A DNA stretch of 64,000 bases from Sulfolobales archaeon (GTDB lineage: Archaea; Thermoproteota; Thermoprotei_A; Sulfolobales; NBVN01): NCBI GenBank assembly GCA_026413885.1, contig JAOAKA010000002.1:1-64000 (forward strand). Reading direction: 5' to 3'. The position numbers and the translations under genes are program-made. Positions within the stretch are counted from its first letter, which is position 1, and each line of letters starts with the position of its first letter. The notes beneath the pieces are model-generated. The model was not told the DNA's origin, ran no database searches, and worked only from the letters and a program-made list of their open reading frames with translations. Of this stretch, positions 42,968-52,231 are shown one piece after another.

Positions 42968-43923
42968 TGAAGAAGCTGGCGGAGGTCGGGGAATACAAGA
43001 TACTAGAGCACGTCTTAAAGATAGTTGCCGAGCATGTTGAGAAGAATAAGCTTAGAGTTTTTGGAGTTGGTGACGATGCTCAAGCAGTTAACTTAGGTGG
43101 TATATGGATATTTCTAAAGATTGATGGAAGCTCTGCTAGCTCCTCTATGTATCCCTGGCTTACTTTCGGAGACCTCAGCTATAGAATAGCTCTCTCATCA
43201 ATTACGGATTTAGTTGCGAAAAACTCTAGGCCACTACTAATATCTTCCTCGGTATCGATAAGCAGTGACTCAGATTCTGAAACTCTCCTAGAGATCGTTA
43301 GAGGTGTTAAAGACCTTGCTGAAGCAGTAGGTGCGCTCTACGTTGGTGGAGATATAAATAAGCTTGATCACGATGACGTAGTTATAGATGTAGCATCAAT
43401 TGGGGTCAGTAGTAATCCAAAGCCCAGTGTGCCGTTTAGAGAAAATCTCTCTGTCTACTCGGTGAAGTGTCTCGGATTATCTTCAATACCAGCTGTACTC
43501 TACTATCTCGAGAAGGACTTTAGTGTTTGGAGAGACTTACTTCGAAGTACCGCAAGACCTGAGCCTCCAATGAGCTTTCTTAGTTATTCTGACTCTATCG
43601 AGGCGTCGACAGATATTAGTGACGGACTTAATTCCCTGCGTAAAGTACTTGAGAAAAGCAGGGTGGACCTGGTTCTCTCTTATGAAGCTCTGTGTCCAGA
43701 AGTAGTAGAGTTCTCCAGAGAGGAGAAAGTGGGTATAGAGCTACTTCTAAATCTTATGGGTGAAGAGTACGCGATAGTATCAACTACTGAAGTGCAAGAC
43801 CTTCCAGCAGTTAAGATTGGACATACAGCAAGTGGGTATGGGCGGATATACTTAGATAACCACGAGTTGAGAGGTGGCTGGGATAATTTCCTCGGCTATA
43901 GACTAGTTAATCAATACATTTAG
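42967..43923 (+). CDS. thiL: Thiamine-monophosphate kinase-like protein (ThiL, AIR-synthase fold)
   Basis: 318 residues, ATG in TAATG with the cysS stop. The fold shows VFGVGDDAQAV (ATP/Mg site), LSSITDLVAKNSRPLL, LYVGGDINK, ASTDISDGL and the terminal GEEYAIV, in the order of ThiL. Makes thiamine diphosphate from the monophosphate. Some positions are divergent (KIDGSSASSS in place of the usual D-x-L-E/V segment), so substrate specificity is less sure than family membership. Confidence 0.8.
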   Translation: MKKLAEVGEYKILEHVLKIVAEHVEKNKLRVFGVGDDAQAVNLGGIWIFLKIDGSSASSSMYPWLTFGDLSYRIALSSITDLVAKNSRPLLISSSVSISSDSDSETLLEIVRGVKDLAEAVGALYVGGDINKLDHDDVVIDVASIGVSSNPKPSVPFRENLSVYSVKCLGLSSIPAVLYYLEKDFSVWRDLLRSTARPEPPMSFLSYSDSIEASTDISDGLNSLRKVLEKSRVDLVLSYEALCPEVVEFSREEKVGIELLLNLMGEEYAIVSTTEVQDLPAVKIGHTASGYGRIYLDNHELRGGWDNFLGYRLVNQYI

Positions 43924-43944
43924 TAAATACTAAGAATCTAGCCA

Positions 43945-44328
43945 TCAGGTTTCCACAACTAGTTTGAGCCCCATCCTTCTATAAGGACACTGCTTCCAAT
44001 GGGTTTCACAGAGTCTAATTTCATGAACTCCGAGAAATCTCTTAAGGACGTGACATCCAGCTACATACTTACCCTGCTCAAGTTTAAATATCCTCACGAA
44101 ATTACAGGAGACTTCCGGGAGCTTATCTATCCCGTGTACTATTAGGAACGGTTTTCCAAATTCTTCATAGCCTTCTTCTCTAACTGTCTGAATTTCTCGA
44201 TAGTATCTACAGTGAGTATAGACTTCTCGACCACTAAGACAGTGAACTTTGTTGACTATATCTGACGAGGGAGACTCTAGGAGAGGAGAAGTGCAGAATC
44301 CATCTCTATACCAAGGACAGACCATCAA
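43945..44328 (-). CDS. Cysteine-rich protein of unknown function in the CDC48 operon
   Basis: 127 residues; nine or so cysteines, with patterns CPWYRDGFC near the N-terminus, HCLSGREVYTHCRYY, and CETHWKQCPYRR near the C-terminus, suggesting one or two bound metal ions or an Fe-S cluster. The middle (FLIVHGIDKLPEVSCNFVRIFK) looks beta-rich. Not assigned to a named family. Overlaps the stop of the coiled-coil gene by four bases, itself one base behind cdc48. Confidence 0.75.
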   Translation of the reverse strand: MMVCPWYRDGFCTSPLLESPSSDIVNKVHCLSGREVYTHCRYYREIQTVREEGYEEFGKPFLIVHGIDKLPEVSCNFVRIFKLEQGKYVAGCHVLKRFLGVHEIRLCETHWKQCPYRRMGLKLVVET

Positions 44329-44762
44329 CCACTACACCTCGCTTTAAGAACTGCGTACGTAGTCTTTAAGTCTTCCGATAGTTTCTCGACTTCAACTACA
44401 TCTGTTCCATATATTTCTTCAGCATATGTCTTAGTGCTCTCATATTTTCTAAGTAGTTCAGCAACATCAATAAGTATTTCCCTCTCGATGTGGACTCCCA
44501 CAGCGAGCATGTACTCTATTATAGTAGATAGAGGTTCTTCAAAGCCTTCAAAGCTCTCGAGTTCTCGAAGTCTACTAAGTATCTTAAAGAGAGCTCTACG
44601 TGAAGTTCTCAAAGATTTAACCTGGTCTACCACTGTGCTCAATTCTTTTTCTCCGGAAGACCTACCACAGCTCTTCCTCAACTTTCTCCCAATTCTATCT
44701 CTTCTGAGGACATTACTCTCCAGGTTCCTGTAGAGAATCGCTATATCAACCAAGAATACCAC
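44325..44762 (-). CDS. Helical (coiled-coil) protein in the CDC48 operon
   Basis: 145 residues from GTG, helical and charged throughout, with no recognised family. It begins one base after the cdc48 stop and runs into the cysteine-rich gene, so all three are co-transcribed. An adaptor or regulator of the ATPase is a reasonable but untested idea. Confidence 0.7.
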   Translation of the reverse strand: MVFLVDIAILYRNLESNVLRRDRIGRKLRKSCGRSSGEKELSTVVDQVKSLRTSRRALFKILSRLRELESFEGFEEPLSTIIEYMLAVGVHIEREILIDVAELLRKYESTKTYAEEIYGTDVVEVEKLSEDLKTTYAVLKARCSG

Positions 44763-44763
44763 T

Positions 44764-46947
44764 TCATATTATTATTTTCTTGAGATCGCTATACAATCTC
44801 TCATATCTACCAATTACATCACTCGATAGAGATGGTTTCACGATCTTCATAGCTTCCAGGAAGTACCTATTTTCAATCGGTCTTACAGCGAACTTCTCTC
44901 TGAGAGCCATCATTACGGCTTCTCTGACTAGAGCTTCGAGATCGGCTCCACTATACCCCTCCGTCATCTCGGCTAGTTTCTCAAGGTCTATATCTTTAGC
45001 TAGTGGAACACCTCTCGTATGGATCTTCAGTATTTCATATCTAGCTTTTCTATCTGGTGGTGGTACGTAGATAACTCTATCGAATCTACCAGGTCTCAGT
45101 AGAGCGGGGTCTATAAGGTCTACTCTATTTGTTGCTCCAATAACTACGACGTTCTTTAGAGTCTGAATTCCATCCATCTCAGCTAGTAGCTGGTTTACTA
45201 TTCTATCAGTTACCTCCGTGTCGTGTCTCATACCTCTAGTAGGCACTATTGCGTCGACTTCATCGAAGAAGATAATTGATGGTGCGACCTGCCTAGCTCT
45301 TCTAAATATCTCTCTAACAGCTTTTTCAGATTCTCCAACCCACTTGCTCAAGATCTCCGGTCCCTTTATAGCTATGAAGTTAGCGTTTGCTTCTGTAGCA
45401 ACAGCTTTAGCTAGTAGAGTCTTACCACAGCCCGGGGGGCCGTATAGTAGTATACCTCTAGGAGGTCTAACACCCATCTTCTCAAATACTTCAGGGTACT
45501 TGAGCGGCCACTCCACAGCTTCTCTAAGAGCTTGCTTAACGCTATCTAGCCCCCCGATGTCGTCCCAGCGGACTTCCGGCACCTCTACCAGCACTTCTCG
45601 CATTAGAGTTGGGTGCACTACCTTGAGTGAATCTAGAAAGTCCTGCTGTGTGACCTTCAGTTTCTCGAGAACTTCAAATGGTACGGGCTTGCTTAAGTCT
45701 ATCTTTTCTGTTCTCAAAAACCTTCTGAGAGCATTCATAGCTGCTTCTTTAACTAGAGCTGCTAGATCTGCTCCAGTAAAGCCGTATGTTATATTAGCTA
45801 GTGTATCAATATTTACGTCTTCAACTAGTGGTATATTTCTTGTGTGTACTTCAAGTATAGACTTCCTCGCGTTTTTATCTGGTGGTGGTATCTCAATCTC
45901 TCTATCGAATCTACCAGGTCTCCTAAGTGCTGGATCCACAGCGTCTACTCTATTTGTTGCTCCAATAACTATAACCTTCCCCCTCTCCTTGAGGCCATCC
46001 ATGAGTGCTAGTAGCTGTGCCACTACTCTTTTTTCTACTTCTCCTACTACTTCTTCCCGCTTCGGCGCTATTGCGTCAATTTCGTCTATGAATATAATAG
46101 CTGGAGAATTCTTCTGAGCTTCCTCAAATATCTCCCTCAACCGTGCTTCAGACTCGCCGTAGTACTTACTCATTATCTCCGGCCCATTTATAGCTATGAA
46201 GTACGCACCTATTTCGTTAGCTAGTGCTTTAGCTAGTAGAGTCTTTCCAACACCTGGAGGACCGTACAGTAGGACGCCCTTAGGAGGCTCAATACCTAAA
46301 TGCTTAAAGAACTCCGGGTGTTTGAGTGGTAGTTCAACCATTTCACGTATTCTCTCTTTTACTTCCTCTAAATCTCCGATGTCTTCCCAAGTAACTCTGG
46401 GAACACCTCTCAGTCTCTCTAGTGCTTCGATAGTTACAGGCTCCGGACTTAAGTCCACTCTGGTATCGTAGTCTATGAAAACTACTTGAGCTGGATCACA
46501 CGATTTAACGACGAATCTAAATGGTTCAGCATAGTATGGAAAGTGTACGAATATGATCTCTCCCTTCTTAACTGCTTTATTCAGTAGTCTTTCCTTTACA
46601 ATACCGGCGACTTGCTCCGGTGTTTCTAGTCTAAAGTCTATTGGAGCAAACACTACCCTCACACCTTTAACCACCTTGACTTTTCTGACAGTAACATAGT
46701 CACCTACTGAAACACCTAAGGCTTCTCTAGTTAAGCCGTCTATACGAATTATGTTAGTTCCCTCGTCTTCTGGGTAGACAGGTCTAACTTGCAGTATAGC
46801 TGAAGACTTGGTTCCCTCGATTTCAATAAAGTCTCCGTAGTTGATTCCGAGAATCTCCATGTGTTTTCTAGGAACTCTAGCGATTTTTCTACCTACGTCA
46901 TGAGGTCTAGCACTCTCAACTCTCAGCTCAACTTCATTACTGCTTAT
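44764..46947 (-). CDS. cdc48: CDC48/VAT-type AAA+ ATPase with a probable ATA start
   Basis: Hexameric unfoldase feeding the proteasome. Two AAA modules: Walker A GPPGVGKT and Walker [10 protein letters not shown] in D1, GPPGCGKT and IIFFDEVDA in D2, each with arginine fingers GRFDR. The first ATG (46860) begins in mid-domain at [10 protein letters not shown]. In the same frame upstream lie [18 protein letters not shown] and VPRKH, the conserved start of the CDC48 N-domain, back to TAA at 46953 with no ATG/GTG/TTG. ATA at 46947 gives 727 residues, GGGG seven bases upstream, and a TATA-like ATATATG (46981-46988) fits a start of transcription near 46958. ATG 46860 would need a leader of about 100 bases. 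Confidence 0.85.
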   Translation of the reverse strand: MSSNEVELRVESARPHDVGRKIARVPRKHMEILGINYGDFIEIEGTKSSAILQVRPVYPEDEGTNIIRIDGLTREALGVSVGDYVTVRKVKVVKGVRVVFAPIDFRLETPEQVAGIVKERLLNKAVKKGEIIFVHFPYYAEPFRFVVKSCDPAQVVFIDYDTRVDLSPEPVTIEALERLRGVPRVTWEDIGDLEEVKERIREMVELPLKHPEFFKHLGIEPPKGVLLYGPPGVGKTLLAKALANEIGAYFIAINGPEIMSKYYGESEARLREIFEEAQKNSPAIIFIDEIDAIAPKREEVVGEVEKRVVAQLLALMDGLKERGKVIVIGATNRVDAVDPALRRPGRFDREIEIPPPDKNARKSILEVHTRNIPLVEDVNIDTLANITYGFTGADLAALVKEAAMNALRRFLRTEKIDLSKPVPFEVLEKLKVTQQDFLDSLKVVHPTLMREVLVEVPEVRWDDIGGLDSVKQALREAVEWPLKYPEVFEKMGVRPPRGILLYGPPGCGKTLLAKAVATEANANFIAIKGPEILSKWVGESEKAVREIFRRARQVAPSIIFFDEVDAIVPTRGMRHDTEVTDRIVNQLLAEMDGIQTLKNVVVIGATNRVDLIDPALLRPGRFDRVIYVPPPDRKARYEILKIHTRGVPLAKDIDLEKLAEMTEGYSGADLEALVREAVMMALREKFAVRPIENRYFLEAMKIVKPSLSSDVIGRYERLYSDLKKIII

Positions 46948-47120
46948 AGCTTAACCCCGATCGTAGCTGCTTGATGAAAGAATATATGTTTTACATATTG
47001 CCTAGACTGTGAATTCACATGTATTGAGTTACTAACTAGGGAGGTCTTAGATGGCTATTGAAACTGAAATAGCTATCTTTAAATACTTTAGAGATGCTAT
47101 TCTGTATCTGGTGGTTATAT

Positions 47121-47792
47121 ATGGTGAAAGTTCCGACTAAACTAGTTACGTGGGATGAAATTGTTGAGTGGAGCATGGGGTTATCTGAAGTTATAAAGAG
47201 AAGCGAGTTTAAGCCCGATGTAGTGGTCGCTGTCTCGAGAGGAGGCTATGTTCCAGCTAGATTGATCTGTGACTTTCTCTTGGTAGACAACTTGGTTTCT
47301 CTACAGAGTCAACACTGGACTGAAGCAGCTAAAGTAGCTGAGAAAGCTATTATAAAGTTTCCGTATAAAATAGAGTTAAGTGACCACAGAGTTCTCCTGG
47401 TAGACGATATAGTAGATACAGGTGATACATTAATACTGGCAAGAGACTTCATACTATCTGAGTGGAGACCTAGAGAACTCAAGATAGCTGCTTTACAGTG
47501 GATATCTCCGGTAGCTAAGATAAAGCCGGACTTCTACTACATCGAAGTAAAAGACTGGATATGGTTTCAGTATCCGTGGACTAGACATGAAGATACAGCA
47601 CAGTTTATCAAGAGAATCATAGTAGAGGAAAAAGAGAAGAAAGAATGGACACTGAGCGAGCTTGAAGCAAAGTTTAGAGATAGCTACGGTATATACGTAG
47701 GTGATAAATACTTTAAACTAGCTCTGAGAACTCTAGTAGAACTCGGTATGCTAAAGGAAGAAAACAATAAATACTTAGTTAGAAGCCTGTAG
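47121..47792 (+). CDS. Purine phosphoribosyltransferase-like protein with C-terminal winged helix
   Basis: 223 residues from ATG 47121, chosen over 47094 because GGTGGT sits 6 bases upstream. The PRPP loop VLLVDDIVDTGDT (about 88-100) and VVAVSRGGYVPARLICD define the Gpt/xanthine-guanine-type family. Residues about 170-223 (WTLSELEAKFRDSYGIYVGDKYFKLALRTLVELGMLKEENNKY) look like a winged helix, suggesting it may bind DNA in response to a ligand or salvage purines. A TATA element CTTTAAATAC lies about 40 bases upstream. Confidence 0.82.
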   Translation: MVKVPTKLVTWDEIVEWSMGLSEVIKRSEFKPDVVVAVSRGGYVPARLICDFLLVDNLVSLQSQHWTEAAKVAEKAIIKFPYKIELSDHRVLLVDDIVDTGDTLILARDFILSEWRPRELKIAALQWISPVAKIKPDFYYIEVKDWIWFQYPWTRHEDTAQFIKRIIVEEKEKKEWTLSELEAKFRDSYGIYVGDKYFKLALRTLVELGMLKEENNKYLVRSL

Positions 47793-47896
47793 TGAGATCT
47801 TCCAGAGTTTCCACATCAGATTTTGTCTCAGAATACTATGCTACCAAGACTTCTTAATTAAGGAAGTCGGTACTGCTAACACATTTGCTGCTTAAA

Positions 47897-48385
47897 CTAG
47901 GCTACTGAGCCGGAAGCTTCCTGTTGCTTAACTTCAGCATATTTCTCAGCTTCTTCGAGAATTCTTTTAGTAGCTTCACGCCGAGATGCGGCAGCTTGTT
48001 GGTCGATGTTTATTGTTTCCGACATGACCTCACTGATGTCATCACCGATCTCATCTAAAATAGCAGATATCTCCGGAATACTTCCAATTCTCTCACTGAG
48101 TTCTTTAAGAACATCTCTAGTAACTACGAGATCCTGTGTTACTGTATTCAAAGCTACGATATTCTCTAGCTTAACCTCTAGAACTCCAAGAGCATATACT
48201 ACGTATCTAATCTGCTTTAAAGCATTGGAGTAGGACTTAGCTATGCTGACTTCGATACCTCTACTTTTAGCATTCTCTAAACTTCTCTCAATTCTAGCTT
48301 CAAGAAGCTCGAGCCTGCGTCTCAAGGTCCTCATATCGTATAATATTCTCATCAGCTTACTTCTTTTCTTCAGTACTAGCACCAA
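47897..48385 (-). CDS. CdvB/Snf7-like ESCRT-III family protein
   Basis: 162 residues from TTG. Charged helices with the archaeal ESCRT-III pattern (LRRRLELLEARIERSLENAK, then LKQIRYVVYALGVLEVKLENI and ISAILDEIGDDISEVMSE), matching CdvB paralogues that polymerise during division or vesicle formation. It has neither the MIM2 peptide for CdvC nor the CdvB winged helix, so it is a CdvB1/B2-like or still shorter paralogue. cdvA/cdvC are not adjacent. Confidence 0.78.
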   Translation of the reverse strand: MVLVLKKRSKLMRILYDMRTLRRRLELLEARIERSLENAKSRGIEVSIAKSYSNALKQIRYVVYALGVLEVKLENIVALNTVTQDLVVTRDVLKELSERIGSIPEISAILDEIGDDISEVMSETINIDQQAAASRREATKRILEEAEKYAEVKQQEASGSVA

Positions 48386-48489
48386 AGAATTCTAGTCAGT
48401 TAAATGTTTTTAAGTTATGACCCGAATCAAACATTTCCCCAATTATGCTGTATTTAAGTCTAACTTCATAACTAACTGGAGGGCGGGCT

Positions 48490-49056
48490 GTGAGTAGCTC
48501 AGACTCTGTTCTTCTAGACCTCTTCGTAGCTTTCTTTAAAGCCGGCTTAATATTGTTTGGTGGAGGTCATACAGTAATTCCCATTTTAAAGCAGGAATTA
48601 GTGGTCTATAGAGGTATTCTCACGGAAAAAGAGTTCATCGACTTAGTATCTACGACTGAAGGTCTGCCCGGTCCAATAACTGTTAAGGTTGCTGTGCTTA
48701 TTGGATATAGAGTTGCTGGATTTACTGGATCTACTTTAGCAGCTGTAGCTATAGTGCTTCCAACATTCGTATTAACTCTTACAGCAGCTAAGCTACTGTA
48801 CTACTACTATCAACACCCTCTTACAATGAGTGTACTTCGTGGGATTAGGGGGGCTGCACTCGGCTTACTTCTATCGGCTACTCTAGTATTTGCTTCAGGG
48901 TCTCTGAGAGAGTTGACGAGCCACCAGGTAGTAGTTACATTCATACTAGCTATAGTCTCACTACTCCTTATTACCGTATTGCGAGTCGAAATCCTCGTAG
49001 TGGTTGGTGTGGCTGCGCTTGTAGGATTTGCTTTAGGTTTAGCTGGATTCTGGTAG
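48490..49056 (+). CDS. chrA: Short-chain chromate transporter family protein (half ChrA)
   Basis: 188 residues from GTG; five to six membrane helices. LFVAFFKAGLILFGGGHTVIPILKQELV and EGLPGPITVKVAVLIGYRVAG are the ChrA signatures. Short forms are one domain of the usual two and normally occur as a gene pair in which both halves are needed; no second half is adjacent here. Anion substrate unproven. The 49057-49266 spacer behind it holds only the met operon promoter (TATA-like GTATATATAG near 49220). Confidence 0.85.
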   Translation: MSSSDSVLLDLFVAFFKAGLILFGGGHTVIPILKQELVVYRGILTEKEFIDLVSTTEGLPGPITVKVAVLIGYRVAGFTGSTLAAVAIVLPTFVLTLTAAKLLYYYYQHPLTMSVLRGIRGAALGLLLSATLVFASGSLRELTSHQVVVTFILAIVSLLLITVLRVEILVVVGVAALVGFALGLAGFW

Positions 49057-49275
49057 CGTATCTCTTAGAATTAAGAGCTACGTAGCCGCCATCAAAAATC
49101 TCCACATATCTGATGCTTTAATTGCTTCTCGAACACTAAAGCTCTAGTTCTCTAACAGAGTACTAAGCAAGAAAAATGCGTCTAAATACCACCTCTTCAA
49201 ACTATGTCTTTCTCAGGTATATATAGTGAGTTTAGTAAATATCTTAACTAAACTAACTAGAAAAAGGTGGAGTTC

Positions 49276-50292
49276 ATGAAAATATGGGGTTCACCCCTCG
49301 GTGGACTTCCCAGAAGCAGAGTTTTAAGGAAAGCATTGAGAGACTACGAGAGGGGGGTTATCAACTACGAAGAGCTAGAGAAAGCCCTAGTAGGTTCTTC
49401 ACTAGTAGCACTCGGGGCTCAAATTTCATCAGGTTTAGCTTATGTTGTAGATGGGATGCTTGACTGGCACGATATCTTCAGACCCTTCGTTTCGATCTGG
49501 CGTAATGTAACTCCAACAGGTCTCTTAAGGTATTTCGACAACAATTTCTTCTACAGAGTACCTCTCTTTACCGGTAAACCTGAAGCAACATCCTATGTAT
49601 GGGCTCAGCGTGTTCGAAGATACGCTCCTCTAGCCGAACCTGCGGGCTTAAAGATAGTGATGCCCGGTCCAGTTACGTTTACCTATATGTCTAGGAATAA
49701 CACTGAACTCACTAATGAAGAACTAGCTTCCAGTGTAGCTGACTTACTAGCTGCTGAAGTTAGACTAGCTGTTGAAGCTGGGGCATCTCTAGTTCAAATA
49801 GATGAACCCCTTCTCGCAGACCCAGACATTGGTTCAGACCTCGGTGACCTAGCTGTCGAACTAGTGAGTAAAGTAGCTGCATCAGCTAGCTCCTCGAAAA
49901 CTGTGCTCGCAATCTACTTCGGAACCCCCAGAGTCGATATATACGAGAAAGTATTAAACTCCAAGGTTTCCTGTATCTCAATTGATATTGGAGACACTCC
50001 AAGCAGTTCCCTCAAGCTCATAGAGTCTAAAGGCTTCGGCTCACACTGTGCTATTCTTGGACTAGTTAACTCGAGGACAGTATATAGAGACCCTATAGAT
50101 ATATTAGTAGATGCAGCAGTTAGAGCCTTAAAAGACTACGAAGGTGAAGAAGTAGGTGTAACAACGACTACGTGGCTAGATCTCATACCGTATGAATACT
50201 ATATCTCTAAGCTGAGACTACTGGGTGAACTAGTAGACCTACTTTCATTAAAGCTAGGGGGTGAAAAAATCTCGGAGGTTGTGAAGCTATGA
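49276..50292 (+). CDS. MetE-like TIM-barrel protein (methionine synthase partner)
   Basis: 338 residues from ATG 49276 (GTG 49267 overlaps the AAAAGGTGG ribosome site). It resembles the N-terminal/partner half of archaeal cobalamin-independent methionine synthases, with [24 protein letters not shown] and [12 protein letters not shown], but lacks the HxC/C zinc ligands of the catalytic half. Overlaps the catalytic gene by four bases. It may bind the methyl donor or be a paralogue serving as scaffold (inference). Confidence 0.8.
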   Translation: MKIWGSPLGGLPRSRVLRKALRDYERGVINYEELEKALVGSSLVALGAQISSGLAYVVDGMLDWHDIFRPFVSIWRNVTPTGLLRYFDNNFFYRVPLFTGKPEATSYVWAQRVRRYAPLAEPAGLKIVMPGPVTFTYMSRNNTELTNEELASSVADLLAAEVRLAVEAGASLVQIDEPLLADPDIGSDLGDLAVELVSKVAASASSSKTVLAIYFGTPRVDIYEKVLNSKVSCISIDIGDTPSSSLKLIESKGFGSHCAILGLVNSRTVYRDPIDILVDAAVRALKDYEGEEVGVTTTTWLDLIPYEYYISKLRLLGELVDLLSLKLGGEKISEVVKL

Positions 50293-51284
50293 GAAGTTAT
50301 GAAGTCCCCAGGAAGTTCCCTACGACAGTTGTCGGTAGCTACCCTAAGATAGCTCAAGCCGATAGAGCAATTAAGTTAAGGAAGTCTGGTCAGATCAGTG
50401 AGTTAGAGTTTAGAGAATTAGTTAAACCAGCAATTAGAGAGGTAGTTGAAGACCATCTGTGGGCTGGTATAGATATCGTGAGTGATGGTGAGCAAGCGAG
50501 AGACGACATGGTTGTGTATTTTGCTGAGAGACTTAGAGGCTATAGCTCTGGAGGGTGGGTTAGAGTATTCGATAACGAGTACTTCAAGAAACCGATAGTC
50601 CTAGGGAAGATAGAGTGGATTGAACCTATGGCTGTAGATCTCTGGAGCTATGCGTCGAGTGTAAGTAGTGGGAGACCAGTTAAAGTTACACTTACAGGAC
50701 CCTATACGATGCTTGAGTGGAGTTTCGACCTCCACTATAGAGATAGAAAAGAGCTGATGATGGATTTAGCTAGAGCCATTAGAAAGGAAGTCGAGAAGCT
50801 AGTGGCTGCTGGTGCGAAATATGTGCAGATCGATGAACCTGCTCTATCGACGAAGCCGTTTAAAGAAGAGGCGGATATGCTTAAAGAAGCTCTAGATGTA
50901 GTATTTAGAGGTATTGAAGCTAAGAGAATTATCCACATATGTTATGGAAGAATTGAGAAGATACTGCCCTACATTCTGGAGTATCCTGTGGATCAGTTCG
51001 ATCTAGAGATGAAAAATAGTAACTTCAGGCTGCTGCCGTACCTCAAGGAGTACGGATACAATAAAGAGATAGGCTGTGGTGTCGTTGACGTTCATAGCTT
51101 TCAAGTAGAGAGCGTTAGAGAGATTAAGGAGTCTGTAGAAAAGCTGATGAGAGAGGGATTTATAGGTCCCGAGAAAGTGTATCTAGACCCAGACTGCGGA
51201 CTTAAGAGACTTCCTAGAGAGATAGCTAGAGCAAAACTTAAGAATATTGCTGAAGCAGCTAGACAGCTAAGAGAAGAATGGTAA
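50289..51284 (+). CDS. metE: Core methionine synthase, MetE catalytic-domain type
   Basis: 331 residues, ATG. Zinc-dependent methyl transfer to homocysteine. Conserved pieces: [43 protein letters not shown], the zinc ligands in IHICYG (His, Cys) and DPDCGLKRL (Cys). It lacks the folate-binding N-domain of bacterial MetE, like the archaeal core-MetE enzymes that take methyl groups from methylcobamide proteins rather than methylfolate. Forms an operon with the upstream partner; a MetF-like gene follows. Confidence 0.9.
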   Translation: MRSYEVPRKFPTTVVGSYPKIAQADRAIKLRKSGQISELEFRELVKPAIREVVEDHLWAGIDIVSDGEQARDDMVVYFAERLRGYSSGGWVRVFDNEYFKKPIVLGKIEWIEPMAVDLWSYASSVSSGRPVKVTLTGPYTMLEWSFDLHYRDRKELMMDLARAIRKEVEKLVAAGAKYVQIDEPALSTKPFKEEADMLKEALDVVFRGIEAKRIIHICYGRIEKILPYILEYPVDQFDLEMKNSNFRLLPYLKEYGYNKEIGCGVVDVHSFQVESVREIKESVEKLMREGFIGPEKVYLDPDCGLKRLPREIARAKLKNIAEAARQLREEW

Positions 51285-51375
51285 CACAGAGTTCAGCGAC
51301 ACACCATGTCGAGTGGTACCTTGGCTCTCGCGCTTTCAGCACTATTTAATTTAGCAATTTGAGGTGGGTAGTAGG

Positions 51376-52098
51376 TTGGAGTTTCTGTTTGAGCTCACTA
51401 CAGTTAGAAGGCGGGAAGAGCTTATGTCTAGAGTAAAGACACTTAAAGAAATAGTTGACTGGATCGATGTTCCAGACTCACCGATGGGTGTAGCTTCACA
51501 ATTTTCTCCCGTAGTGAGTTGCTACATTAAGTCAGTAGAAGATATGGGAGTCATAGCTCACGTAAGGACGATAGACCTAAGTCGAGTAGCGCTAACAGCT
51601 TTAGCTAAGAGTTTAGCACTCTGCGGTGTTGAGCGTGTTGTCTACGTCAGAGGTGACACCGTAAGTAATTCTACAGTTGTGAGAGATCTTGAGCCAGAAG
51701 ATGCCGTAGATTTAGTTAAACAGCTAGGTATGGGCTTAAGTCCAGGACTTACCTTGAGTTTAAGAAAAGAGCTAGCAGAGATACTGAAGAGAGTTAGTTT
51801 GAAGGCCGACTTCTATCTAGTTTTAAACCTAGGTAGAGACACTGAAGGTAAGTTAGCAGAGATTGCTACTATATCGAGAAGACTTGGGTTGAAGCTGTAT
51901 CCCTACTTAGTCATAGCGTCAGAAGAGAGCCGCGAAAAACTAGTTAGAATTCTAGGTGGAGATAAAGTACTATCAGCAAGTAGAGCGCTAGAGCTAGCTG
52001 TAGAATACAGCTATTTAATTGATGGTTTCCTAGTATCTTCACCACTAGACTTCAAAAGCGGTGTAGAGTTCCTAAACAAACTTAGAAGTAGGGTCTAG
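51376..52098 (+). CDS. Methylenetetrahydrofolate reductase-like TIM-barrel protein
   Basis: 240 residues from TTG 51376, which sits 8 bases after GAGGTGG (an in-frame GTG at 51364 lies inside that ribosome site). FELTTVRRREEL, VIAHVRTIDLSRVALTALAKSLALCGVERVVYVRGD and VDGFLVSS resemble MetF-type flavoprotein barrels, where the GVxNILALRGD segment is here GVERVVYVRGD. It is shorter than true MTHFR (about 290). Proximity to metE suggests one-carbon supply for methionine, perhaps with a different pterin. Confidence 0.7.
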   Translation: MEFLFELTTVRRREELMSRVKTLKEIVDWIDVPDSPMGVASQFSPVVSCYIKSVEDMGVIAHVRTIDLSRVALTALAKSLALCGVERVVYVRGDTVSNSTVVRDLEPEDAVDLVKQLGMGLSPGLTLSLRKELAEILKRVSLKADFYLVLNLGRDTEGKLAEIATISRRLGLKLYPYLVIASEESREKLVRILGGDKVLSASRALELAVEYSYLIDGFLVSSPLDFKSGVEFLNKLRSRV

Positions 52099-52123
52099 TG
52101 TGAGGAGTGTGGTGCAGCTCTAT

Positions 52124-52142
52124 ATAAAAAATAAATAAAAAT
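52124..52142 (-). terminator. T-rich tract downstream of the MBL hydrolase gene
   Basis: On the minus strand this is TTTTTATTTATTTTTTATA, about 90 bases after the MBL stop and between convergent genes; a 5-bp hairpin (CCGCA/TGCGG, 52145-52164) precedes it. The 52099-52231 spacer shows nothing else. Confidence 0.4.
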
Positions 52143-52231
52143 TACCGCATAGTGGGCTCTGCGGTTAGTGATTGATGATACGGTACTGATCTATCTACAC
52201 ATATCTATTTACTGCTCCACCTACTTGTTAT

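Noticed and set aside
45218-46117. 299-codon frame antisense to cdc48
   Set aside because: A shadow of the strongly conserved CDC48 coding strand; serine-rich low-complexity translation, no ribosome site.
52160-52186. C/D-box guide RNA (TGATGA followed by CTGA)
   Set aside because: The boxes are only six bases apart, too short for a guide sequence.
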